A stretch of 64,000 bases of DNA from Rhynchonema sp. JSB1_4 (lineage: Eukaryota; Nematoda; Chromadorea; Monhysterida; Xyalidae). Position 1 is the first letter of the stretch. Each line of letters opens with the position of its first letter. Positions 38,449 through 49,400 of this stretch are shown here, piece by piece. Made by a program: the position numbers and the translations under genes. Below the pieces are notes generated by a model, which saw only the letters and a program-made list of their open reading frames with translations, was not told the DNA's origin and did not search any database. The stretch lies in contig JASAMV010004440.1 of NCBI GenBank assembly GCA_030248065.1, forward strand, positions 1 through 64,000, in the 5' to 3' direction.

Positions 38449-39180
38449 TGCACCTCTGGGAGTATAAGCACAGACTGATCTAGCCGCCCCCTGTGCTTGA
38501 TTTTCAGGCATCGTACGGAAACGACGCGTCACCGAACGAACGAAATTGGAAAATCGATGTTGCACGATAGGATCGTCACAGCGACGCAGTAAATTCAAAA
38601 ATTATAAATCCTTCAACAAGGCTTCTTTCGCTATTCTGAGACCAGTTCTGGAACCGATCAAACTAGCCGTATTAATTTACCCTTCATAAAAGTGTGCCGG
38701 TATCGGCATCCCTTCGCGGGTCGATACCGGTGGCGGATCACCTTTAGTAGTGTCCCCATCCCCAATGTGGTCGTTTATACGCAATCATCAAAGCATTTGC
38801 ACTTGTCGACCTATCTGTTGACACATGAAAGTAAAAATGTTTCGGTCATGGCATATATAAGACTGTGCACATTGGTGCTTCCACCAAAGGTGGTCCATCA
38901 CCGGTATCGACCTGCGAAGGGATACCGATACCGGTACACTTTTATGAAGGATAAATCAATTCGGCCGGTTTGGTTGGTTCCAGAACTGGTCTCAGAATCG
39001 CGAAATAAGCCTTCTTGAAGGATTTGATTTTTTGAATTTGCTCCGTCGTTGTGACTATCCTATCGTGCAACATCGATTTTCCAATGTCGTTCGTTCGGTG
39101 ACGCGTAGTTTCCGTACGATGCCTGAAAATCAAGCAAAGGGGGCGGCTAGATCAGTCTGTGCTTATACTCCCAGAGGTGC
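38449..39180. mobile_element. Large palindrome, about 730 bp
   Basis: Arms run from GCACCTCTGGGAGTATAAGC (38450) to GCTTATACTCCCAGAGGTGC (39161-39180) and from GGTATCGGCATCCCTTCGCG to the complementary block near 38913-38937, centred near 38815. Arm identity looks above 90 percent. Low-complexity open frames on both strands are consequences of the symmetry. Confidence 0.9.
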
Positions 39181-39347
39181 TCTTATACTCCCAAAACACC
39201 CCCCGTGTTTTGTACAGTTGTTTACAGTCAACAAGTGTCTAGTTCCCAAAAAATTTGGGGTCCCTGCTTCCTGCCTGTTCCTTTCCTTGTGTTCTGATAT
39301 TTTTCCAATTCGATTTCTGTTACAACTAACCACCATTTCGATCATTT

Positions 39348-39607
39348 GTATGGTCCAGCCTCGAGCTCATGAGACGACTTTTTTTTAAAGTTGGCTTGCG
39401 CGGATCCAATAATGTTCAGGTTCCACGTATTTCGGAAATAAAAGAAAGAGAAATGCACGTATTTTTTAAAAACACGCTCTCCATCTCGGTGCGTAAATTC
39501 CCTTTTGACTCCCAGAACATTTGTGTGTTGAACAACGTTGCCGTTCGCGTAAACACGCAACAAATTGAGGTCAGCCAGCCTGATGTCAGCCTGATGGCTG
39601 GACTATA
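39348..39607. mobile_element. MITE related to family C
   Basis: GTATGGTCCAGCCTCGAGCTCATGAG at the left (ends TATGGTCCAGCC) faces GATGGCTGGACTATAC at the right, similar to the TATAGTCC ends at 7465 and 54363. Another lone end, CTCATGAGCTGATGATCGG, lies near 16915. Confidence 0.6.
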
Positions 39608-39923
39608 CATAATGTGAAAGCACCATTCCGTTGTCAGACAGTTACGTTTTTATTGGCCACTTGAATCAGTCGATAATATTGTATGTTATCGAGGTCAGAT
39701 TTGATTACGGTAACAGTTGATCTCAACAATCTTTTTTGAACTTCATCGGTTAGAATTTGTTTCTTGATGAAATTATTGGGAAAAATTTTTGGGAGCCGGA
39801 ATTTTTCAAATTAAAAGCATTTTTCAAATCAGATGTTTTCAGATTCATTATAGCCATATTTTCATAAATTTCAGGATCAATTTCCATATTTCTGGTCTGA
39901 TTTCAATTTCGTCTTCCGCTCGA

Positions 39924-40832
39924 TTATCCCTTAGGGCTGAAGTACACCGAGGTCGCACCGCCACCAGCACCCACGCCGCCGCCTGATACATTTTTATGAA
40001 TCCTCAATTTTGTTAAATTTGCGGAAAATATTAATGTTAATCGGCTCGGATCCCGATATTTCCCAACCTGGTTTTGCCTGATTCTGCGTTCCGCTGAGTG
40101 ACCCGCCCGGCGTCATATAGACCGATGTAGCTCCCGCCGATCCGCCTCCACCAGCCGACATCGGGGGGCCTGAATAATAAAAAGTCAACCTCTCCCTTTT
40201 TATTCAAAAAACAACCGACATCAGTACAAAGTAGTCAAGAAAAGTAGCCCCATGAGTCCAACTGACCGCCCGGCAGCGCCGTCATTGGAGACGCATCTGA
40301 AACCAAATTGGACCTCGTTTTTTGGTTCTGTGACTTCACATCGCTGAAATAAATTCTGCGAAAAAACTCACTCACCTGATTGTGGTGTCTGCCCTAGCAT
40401 TGCTGTTTTCGCATCAGCTTCCGTGTCGCCGCCTGCAACAAATTAGGCAAAAATAATTGCATATAGCGCCAAAATGAGGTTGCATGCAGGTTCTTGTGCG
40501 ACGAACAGACCCTTGTCCTTGTCTTGGTAGTGCATGCAGCATTTGCAGGTTCCGCATGGCACCTTACTGCCCGTTGCGGCTGGCGCGCCTGCAAAACAAA
40601 AAAAAACATTTTTAAAGAATTGCCGGAAAGATAAAAATTAAGTAAAATGTCACCGACTTGCTGAAGTGGGCACAGCTGCACCCCCTGGAACGGCCCCGAC
40701 GCCCATGTACATCGAGACCATGCCTCCCCCTCCCTGGCCCCCGGCCGGTGGCGGTGCACTTGAACCACCGCTCGCTCCTGTTGCGCCACCACCATACGAA
40801 CCACCCGGTGACATGTAGACTGATGTGGCCAT
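39924..40832 (-). CDS. Gly/Ser/Pro-rich protein, resembling nematode sperm-specific class Q proteins
   Basis: Six exons in transcript order: 40832-40658, 40588-40511, 40432-40376, 40296-40267, 40169-40068, 39982-39924. They sum to 501 nt (166 codons plus stop), and all five introns are phase 1. The protein opens MATSVYMSPGGSYGGG and repeats this box twice: ATSVYMTPGGS in exon 5 and ATSVYFSPKG at the C-terminus. Linkers are Gly/Pro/Ala rich. Exon 2 has a compact Cys cluster (CGTCKCCMHYQ). There is no signal peptide or membrane segment. The composition and the TSxYM/F-x-GG box recall nematode SSQ sperm proteins, but this is from memory of the family style, so the functional name is tentative. 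Equal phases suggest growth by exon duplication. Confidence 0.65.
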
Positions 40833-41321
40833 GTTGAGGATTACGACGGGCTACGGTAGATGTTGATGTTGATGAAGAAAGCCGAATGAAATCAAGAGAA
40901 TGAAAATGTGTGCGTGGCGCGCCGCTTATATGCTCGGATACGGGCGGAAGCGGCGACGTGTGGATTTGAGAAATGATGATCGGGTTGGACTGAAGGTTAC
41001 TGTAATCACGTGGATGTGGAATGGTTACTGTACTGCGCTTGTGTTGGAAGAACGGGAACTGCTTTTTTTCAATTCTGGGCGTATTAATTAGAATCAATCA
41101 TCAAACGGGATCACTGAGATAATCACAGTATCACCGAACGACTAACAAATCTGGGCTAGGCAAAAGAAAGCAATTTAATATCACTGAATTTCACTAAGCG
41201 CCAGATCGAGTCGACCCCAGTAGATCTTGGTCCATTTGGGCGATCTATTATGTTCGATCTTGAGCTCCCATCACTCCACTCCAAGTTGCCTTGAAGCTTC
41301 AAAGTTCTGGGCGACCAAGGT

Positions 41322-41793
41322 CAGGGTTGGGCAAAAAACTTTTTTTTTCAAAAAATCGTTTTTTAAACGTTTTTTTAAAACGCCCAGATGATCAAAATAA
41401 GCCCCCAAAAAATTGGAAAACGCTCATGTTGGGAAGAAAGCGTGGATAAATAAAGTAATACTATGTGTTCTGAGGCAAAATAAACGGGTTTCAACCCTTT
41501 TCTAGCGAGTTGTTAACATCCCATATCAGACCCGCATCATGGGACCAACTTTGGCCGGGATCATCATTGAAAGTCAAACTCCGTATATCGACGCACATAT
41601 CTCGACAAAGTAAAAATTGGTCGAAAATTTAAAAAAAATGATTTTCCTGGAAAATCAGGGTACTTTCCCTGAAAAAATCAGGGAAAATCAAGGAAATTCA
41701 GGGTTTAAGAAAACGAAAATCGACCCAGACGTTTTTTTTTAAAAAAACGTCGTTTTTAAAGAAAAACGCCGACGTTTTTTTTGGCCCACCCTG
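41322..41793. mobile_element. hAT-like MITE A3 with 8-bp TSD
   Basis: CAGGGTTGGGCAAAAAAC...CCACCCTG, flanked by the perfect octamer ACCAAGGT (41314-41321, 41794-41801). The interior is nearly the same as in the elements at 9134 and 20998. Confidence 0.92.
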
Positions 41794-42473
41794 ACCAAGG
41801 TTGCCCGAAAGGTTGTGTTCAGCTGGACTGTTTACATCTTGCCATGGTGCTGTGTTGTTTCTTTTGGTCCGGTGGTTGAAAATGCGAACATCCATGGTTA
41901 TTCAAGGATTGTTTGCGATGAATTTAGTCTCTTCTTGATTGTAACTTGTTAAATTAGTGATGTGGTGGGTAGGATCAGCAGACGAGTCTGGTATGGGTCA
42001 CTGTAGTTAGTTGGGATGGGAAGGGATGTGATAAAACTTTCGATTGAAGATTGATCGAAAAGGTAAAATTCTTCGTCAGTAAAAAACCAGAATCCGGGAA
42101 CGGCTTTTCAAACAAGTGTCGGCTTAGATGTGATTACTGTATGAACGTGGCGCCGAAATCGTTTTTCTCATTTCGTTTTCGGTTTGGTGCAGACTGAATT
42201 CATTGCGAACAAACTTTTATATCCATCAAAATGTCAAAGACCAATATCATTTGGGTGAACAGAGAGACCACACTTTGGTATACTTTGTCAACAATAGATA
42301 TTGCACAATTGCGATAGTGAGCAAATCAGCAGATTAATTTAAGAAAAAATATCAAATTTGTACAGATAATATAAATAAAGGCAATAAAAATCGAAAAAGT
42401 GTCAAGGCAATTGAGAACAAGCCCAGTTGTCAAAAGGTGTCAATCAGCACAAATACAGCTATAGTATCATAAG

Positions 42474-43221
42474 TAGGGCTGGATTTAAAAAAAGTACAAA
42501 AAATTTTACAAATTTTTTTTAAAGTTGGCCACTTTTTTTATTTTAAAATTTTAAAAAGTAAGTCCACTTTTTTATTATTTTTTCACTTTTTTCGTTATTT
42601 TCTCACTTTTTTAAGGTAAAAAGGCATGTTTTCATCCGTTTTATTGCACATGATTCTCAAAAAATTGCAGGCGGCGCTTATAGACTGACATGAGCATTAT
42701 TGTGGACTCATACAGCTCCCAGACATCCCAACAACCGCTACATGTATAATATATGACACCCCATACCGTATACTGTACAGTTATTGAGCGTGTCGTAAGC
42801 TACCGACAGATTCCACGTTGCTCGCCTGCTTGCAAGGGTCGTGGATTAGTCATTTGTTGGTTTTGTGACACAAAATGAGTATGGTGATAGTCTTTATCTC
42901 TCTTCAAATTTATCCCAAAGTTCACAAACAGAAGGTTGGCCTTCCCTTTGTCATTGATACCCACAGAGTTACATTCGAGGTTCTCAAAATCATGACCAAA
43001 GGGATACATCGCAGGTGATCGACGTAAACATATGCAAGTCAGTGAAAAAGTTCTCTTTTGTGTCCCTCAAAACATACCTAACTAACATGATTTCAAAACT
43101 TTCATTCTTCAAGAAACCAATTTTTTGGGAGTCCGGAACAAAAAAGGCGATTTTAAAAAAATTTTAAAAAGTTTTCTTTAAACAAAGTTCGATAATAAAA
43201 AAAATTTTTAATCCAACCCTG
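42474..43221. mobile_element. hAT-like element A5 with 8-bp TSD
   Basis: Ends TAGGGCTGGATTTAAAAAA / TTTTAATCCAACCCTG and perfect octamer ATCATAAG (42466-42473, 43222-43229). The interior differs from A1-A3. No transposase frame seen. Confidence 0.85.
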
Positions 43222-43452
43222 ATCATAAGTCAAAAACAAATAAATAGAATAAAAAATACTGTATAACGATGAAAATCAATGCAGCTCGTCGTCTTCGTGA
43301 TACCAATTTAGAAGCAAGTACTGCGCGATTATTGCCTAGAACGGTATCATGGGACCACATCCACCCTTGTTTCTGCCGTTCTTTTGCCAGAATGTCGCGT
43401 CGCGGCTTGCTGATATACTTGTCTGCCTTCAAAGTTGATTGTCCCTGAATCA

Positions 43453-46400
43453 TCAAGGCAACATCAGGGTGGGATGTGCACTGTCCTTGTGTTGACTCAT
43501 GCCCTGTGCGCTGGTCACTGCATGCGCGCATGTCCTACAATGGTAGTGTGTCTGTGTCCCATAGACACATTGCAGTCCCCCTGGACAGGTGGTCCGACTG
43601 AGGTCACTTTCATACTTTTCAAATCCCAATTTGATTAGTTGATCCGATTTTTCGTGTTGTTTCAGATGCAGGGCCAGTTTGGTTGGGTCGATTGTGATGA
43701 ATGCGGTGCATTTGTGACAGTGATAGTGGATGCCTGCAATGGTGGAAGAGGCTCAGTGATGTTTCACGCTCTAATGTGATATGGCCTTCTATCGTGAAAT
43801 AACTGCTGTGGTTTTAGATTGACTTTTTTGCCAAAGAGCATGTGCGAAGGTCAGAACATTAGTGACAGGTTGGGTCGGGTATCAAACAGATGTTCGTCAC
43901 GAAATGTGATCAACGCAAATCGTCCACGCTGTTAGTCAACGCAGCCAGACCAGTGCAGCCCAAAAAGCAAACGCTTCGGTCTGACTTGACTGCGATGACG
44001 AACCAGCGTGTCGGCAAGGTAGCCGCTGCGAGAGAAACAACAGAAAAAAACATGCATAGATTGTCAGAAAACGCAACGCAAACGTTTGTGAGGCAGCTAA
44101 AATGTGGCTCTTAATTTAAGCACCTGTGAAGGAATATAAAGCATTCGATACAATCAATCCAGTCATTTGCAAATTTTGTCGTCGTCAACGGTTATCATCT
44201 CCTGGGCTTCAGCTGAAATAATATTTTTTGTTATCATGGTTAGTCCAGGCCAATAATCAAGATTCCAGTTTGTTAAGATAACGGAGCAAATATTCATGAT
44301 TTTAGTTTTTTAACAGGCAAACATGCAAAATATGTCCATGCAAAGCAACAAATTATTGTTATTATTTTTTTATACCAACCTTTGCTACTCAGATGTTCAC
44401 ATTTTACATTCGAGCAAGTCACAATTTGACTTATCAAACTGCTGCCGGGCTCTGATGTTAGTGGCTGTTGGGGCTTGGTGATGGTCGGCTCAAGCGTTGA
44501 ACGACTGCTGTTGTTGGATGTTTTGGTCTGGGTTGGTGCCGGCTGTTTGGCCAGATCAATTGCAGCGGCTAGTGGGCCTGAAAGGTTGCTTTATTGCCCG
44601 TTTATGAAGTGCGTTGCTTTGATCTTGCAGTTCTGATATATATTATGGACATATTTCCGCGAATAACCCTCTGAAAGATCAGTCAATCAGGTGCCCTTAT
44701 CGTCCTATTCGCACAATTTGAAGACAAAACCGGTCAAAATCACAACGATCGTTTCAAGGTCACCCGGCCGACGTTGCACCAGTGCCAAAAATTACATGAT
44801 CGCATGACAACAAAATGACTAACCTGCTGTTTGTTGTTGTAAATGCTGCTGCACGGCAGCTAGCAATTCCGCAGATATCGACGAATTATTGATTGATTGG
44901 TGTTGTTGTTGTTGTTGCGGCGGTGGTGCACTGGTGCTGGCACGCAGGAACTGTTCGATCATCGATTGGTGCTCGCTCAACAATGGCAGGCTGGCTGATG
45001 TTTCACGTGCTGTTGGTGTGAGTGTCTTGGGACTGGATGACGCTGCGCTGTCGTTGGTATCGGTCCTGGTTGGGGAGGAGGGCTGAAATGGAACAGGAGG
45101 GTGAAACAGCGGAGGAAAACCAGTGGATTTGATTTTTGAAAAAGCGCCTGGTGCTCAGGTACTGTAAGTAAGTATATACTTTTAATTTTGGCGACCAGCA
45201 AGTGATTTTCATGATTAGTTGGTGTCAATACGTAGTCATTGACAACGAGAGCACAAACGTACCTCGAATCAGGGTTGGGCAAAAAAAAATTTAAAAAAAA
45301 AAATTTTTTTTTAAAAAGGTTTTGGAAAAAAATTTTTTTTCTAAAAAAAAATTTTTTTTGTAAAATTTTTCGGGGGAACAAAATGTTCTAAAACGTCCAA
45401 AAATGGCCTTTTTTGGGGTTATTTTTGTCATTTTTTCTCAAGGGTCGAAAAATCTTCTTCACAAAATCACTTTTGGGGCATGTATTTGGTATCTAAGATG
45501 CCCCAAATGATGTTATGATACCTTCCCGTGATACATGAGACACAGTATGCATGTACTTACATGGTACTTTGATGTCATACCCCATCGGGTCGGTCATATA
45601 CGACTGATTCAGCGACCCGACAAGTATTTCTGCAGCTTATATTCTCAATTCTGCATGGTTTATGAGTGAATCTTGCTTATTCGACCACAAACTGTTGTGT
45701 CTGATACCACAGAGCAGCAATCATAGGTCCATAACAAGCACAGACTGTTGGATCGCATCGAAATGGTGTAAACACCTTTCATAAGTGATGCAAACCAAGT
45801 CACAAAAGTGACTTGTCAATTAAAGTTGCAATTATTCGCGATTTTGCGCGTTTTTTAGGCAAATTTGGTAAAATTTCCCCGAATCTGAGACTTTTTTAAA
45901 AAAATTTTTTTTAAAAAAAACTTGTTTAAAAAATTTTTTTTCCAACCCTGCGTCGAATGATACACAAAGCTTTCACGTAAAGCTGCTAAGCTTTTCAAGG
46001 ATAACCCGTAGTTGCCGTTTTTTGTAAAAATCAGATCTTTTGATTACCACTATTATAATCTCGCTGCCCATCCAGACAGAGAAATGTACATACTGTAGGT
46101 ACATGAACCATTCAATCGCACCCCTGATGATCAAGGCGGTCCCCCTAGACACTTACCGAGCTCTGTGTCAGCACGCCATGCTTGGCCAAATGCGGCAACA
46201 GTCGCTGCACGTTGCTGAACCCCTGCGCGCACGCAGCGCAATGGTAATGGACGCGACGTTTCAACTTGCAGAACGGACGGCCACATTGTTGTTCAACTGT
46301 GTACGCCGGTGTGCGACTGTTGGGCAGGGTGGGCACTTTCGACATTGAGTGCAGGGCGGCGGCCTGGCAGGAAGGGGTGAAACAATAGAAGGGCTTGCCG

Positions 46401-49400
46401 TGAGTGACCGTTTTGAACGGAGCTAATATCCGATGTCATTTTAATATATCGTCAATTTTGACCAGTGTATAAAAGTTGTTATTATTCAAACATCCTATCC
46501 GCTCGGAACTAAATGTAGAGCGAAAATGGCAAAAGATAGGTGTGTCAGAAGCGTCATTCAGCCTCTGAGGTACGTATGCCTGCTTCTAACAACCTTTCTC
46601 TAGAGTAGAATGTGAGAAACACACAATTATGAAACATCACCTTTTCATCATGCACCGCTTGTGCGATGGTCTCCTCCGGTCGTGGCTTGGCTGCGGGTGA
46701 TGACTGTGCGGAGCTGTGCGTGTGGTCACCGAGCGCGTTCACTTTTTGGAATGCCTGAACGTCAGGGTGATGTTTCAATTCATCGTGCAGAGATGCCGAA
46801 ACTGAACAATTTTTTAGTCATTTCGAAGACTGTTCACCGGATGGTGTATCACGATGCTACGTCGTTCACTGAGAGAGCGGGGAACAAAATCCCCCGCGCG
46901 ATATTGGCTGCTCAACGCGTCAGAGCCAATCAGAGCGTGCGAAATTGTTTTCTGTTCTCTCGGAGAACGGAGAATAGTCAGCCCCTTGCTGCAAAATGGA
47001 GCACGGGATCGAACTATCGTCCCCGATAACGACTTCTTTTTTAAGCGTACCGCCTGTTGAATGCGTCACTAAATGGGCATGATATCAAGATGACACAGCA
47101 CCTCAATCCCGCAGCGCAGCTGTGTGAGGCTGCTGTTTGCTCAACCCTTCTTGTGGCTGCGGTTTGGCTTTCACGTGAACGTTACGACAATGAAGGTCGA
47201 CTGTTTTTCGCAATTGTCGCGTGATTAAATGAACTTATTATCACGTCACGTGTTGCCAAAGATGCGTGACCCCCCGAACCTTCTGGCATCCCTGCCTGGT
47301 GCAATGGAAATGTCGTTGCGCCAAATTGTACGGACACGCATGGACACGACAGTTGTACGCTCGATCGTAGCACCCGAATTGGGCCGGAATCTCGAATGAT
47401 TCATGGAAATCAACGCTGCAATATTGTATGAAACATCACCCAGTTGAGTGAATGTGTACAGGTCGGAGTGTCGGACTTGATCCAGCGGATCGGATTTATG
47501 CTTCGTGTTCCCAGACAGCTGCTGCGAAAATGCACAATCTTTACGCTCATCGAAACTAATGCCATCAAAATGCTCTGATAATTATCAATAAAAGAATGTT
47601 ATGATATATAGGCCCAGGCCCGACCGCCGATATACGATAGGTTTGAAACCTGCCCAATACAGGGTGCTGTGCTCCAAAGGTGGAAGTAATGTTTCACGTT
47701 TACATCGGCCTTTCCGCCCAACTGATGCACTTGCACTACGGTGTCCACCCATAAAGAGTAAGGCTGGTATATACTTTGTTTGACTTTCTTTTCGAGCAAA
47801 TTTTTAAGCTAACCGATGACTAATCAACTGATCGTGACTGGTTGACGTAAAGTAGCAGCGCGGCGTTTGACAATGGTAGTGTTGCTGACCGACCAATAGA
47901 CACCCGGCATCCGCGCAAGGCTCATATGACATGTAAGTGGTGAAACCTAAAAAGGTGTAGCGTGGTTCTAAAGTGACTTTCCATAGTTAAGAACCGTTCG
48001 GGTGATTACATTCATTGTGACCAAACGGCGTGTGACGTGATTCATCTCTGCGCCTGATTGGCAGCCAAAAAACACAGCGCGTGTTTTGACTGGTCGTTTG
48101 TTTTGTCCTGGTTTCCAGACTGGCGGTGCACCAGGTCATCGTCAGTGCGAATAGCGCACCAGATGCACAAGTGGCCCAAAATAGGCAGTCGCACACGCGC
48201 GAGCAAATCTTTTCGAAACATCACCTGGATATTCCGGCCTGAACCGAGGCGTTGCTGTGGTCGGTGAACTGACTGTTCGTGGTCTGCCCCGTCTCAGACA
48301 AGGACCCGCGCCGCCCGCACTGACACTTGAGCTCGATGACGTGGAACTTTGACATAATTCGGACTCTGTGTCGACGCTGCTGTTTGGATGAAGCTGGAAC
48401 TAAAACTTTTTTATTCATATTTTTATTCATTGTCGTTTGAATGTTTTCGCGCATTTTCTTTACAAACCAATGAAACTAAGCTAAATTCATCATATGAAAC
48501 ATTACCGGTCTGGCCTTGTCCTGGTGCTGGACTTTTTGTTTTTGAGCGGGGTAGTTATAATTATCGCAAGAGTTCTATTCAACAGAGAGCTACAATGAGA
48601 TTAGTGACTATTCCGCGATTTTTCAGGTCCGGAAGTTCAGGCCCGATCGTTCCAGGCCCAGTTTTTCAGGCCCGGGACTGAATCGTCGCACAACAATTGG
48701 TGATACGCACAAGGCACAAAGTGTGTTGAGAGGCTCACACAATGCAGGTGCACACAATGAGGTCATCACTGTAGCGAATGTCGTCTACCTTTCTGCGTCT
48801 ATCATCTTCGCCACTCAGATTGTGAACACGCATGTGATGCAGTCGATCAAATATGCCATCGCTGCTGCCGATCACTTCGATGCAGTTCGGCTGCAGCAGC
48901 AATATTCATTTTTGATTGAATGGTACAATATACGGATCAATTTTGCTTGGTTCATTATTAATAATTGATTGGTCCAATTAATATGTACATATCTTTGATT
49001 TACGGATTAAAAATTTTGGCGGTTCGGTGAGTTAAAGTTAATTTTACAGTTTTAAATTTTAAAGTGCCAAAATTTCGCATTAAATTTGTGCAAAAAGCGC
49101 CAAATTCTAAACAAGCTCAAGATCAAAAAATATGTAACTAATTCAAACCCAACCATCAAACAATGATAGTGTCGCTCAACGGACGCGTATTTGCAGTTCA
49201 TCACGTGACACGTTTGATCTGAATCGACTGTCTGGTAATTCTGACATGCAATATCGAGCAGCTCATGTTGACGCGCATGTTCACTGAAAAATTTGGCAAC
49301 CATCTCATTACAGTAACCAGCAGCTACCGTAACCCACAATGACCTACCGTACACCTTCCTTGCTCTTGAATATCGTGCCACACACTCCTTCGGCAGCCGT

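Larger units (their letters stand above)
33410..39923. other. Repeat desert without recognised gene
   Basis: Filled mostly by the elements listed separately: TACCGTA element, poly-C/poly-G blocks, CCAATA arrays and large fold-backs. Open frames here are low-complexity artefacts. The missing CYRI N-terminal exon may be hidden in this interval. Confidence 0.5.
40833..43452. other. Spacer between the Gly-rich gene and castor
   Basis: Promoter of the minus-strand Gly-rich gene should lie just above 40832. Two hAT-like elements (41322-41793, 42474-43221) fill much of the rest. No further exon recognised. Confidence 0.45.

Noticed and set aside
38392..39388. Two similar open frames (MNLLRRCD...) on opposite strands, as possible duplicated genes
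   Set aside because: They are the two arms of the 38449-39180 palindrome.
44996..45005. TGATGTTTCA inside castor exon 45082-44824
   Set aside because: Here the reverse complement is coding (ARETSAS) and not near a splice site. Counted as chance, as are 46767-46778 (LKHHPDV) and 5093-5102 and 7077-7086 in the tandem genes.
9134..45950. Inverted repeats as possible CRISPR arrays or terminators
   Set aside because: They are hAT- or Harbinger-type transposon ends with target duplications in a eukaryotic genome, not spaced direct repeats.
47182..47373. Alternative open frame across the castor finger exon
   Set aside because: The frame with C-x4-C...HFHC...C is the one that matches castor fingers and fits the splice phases.
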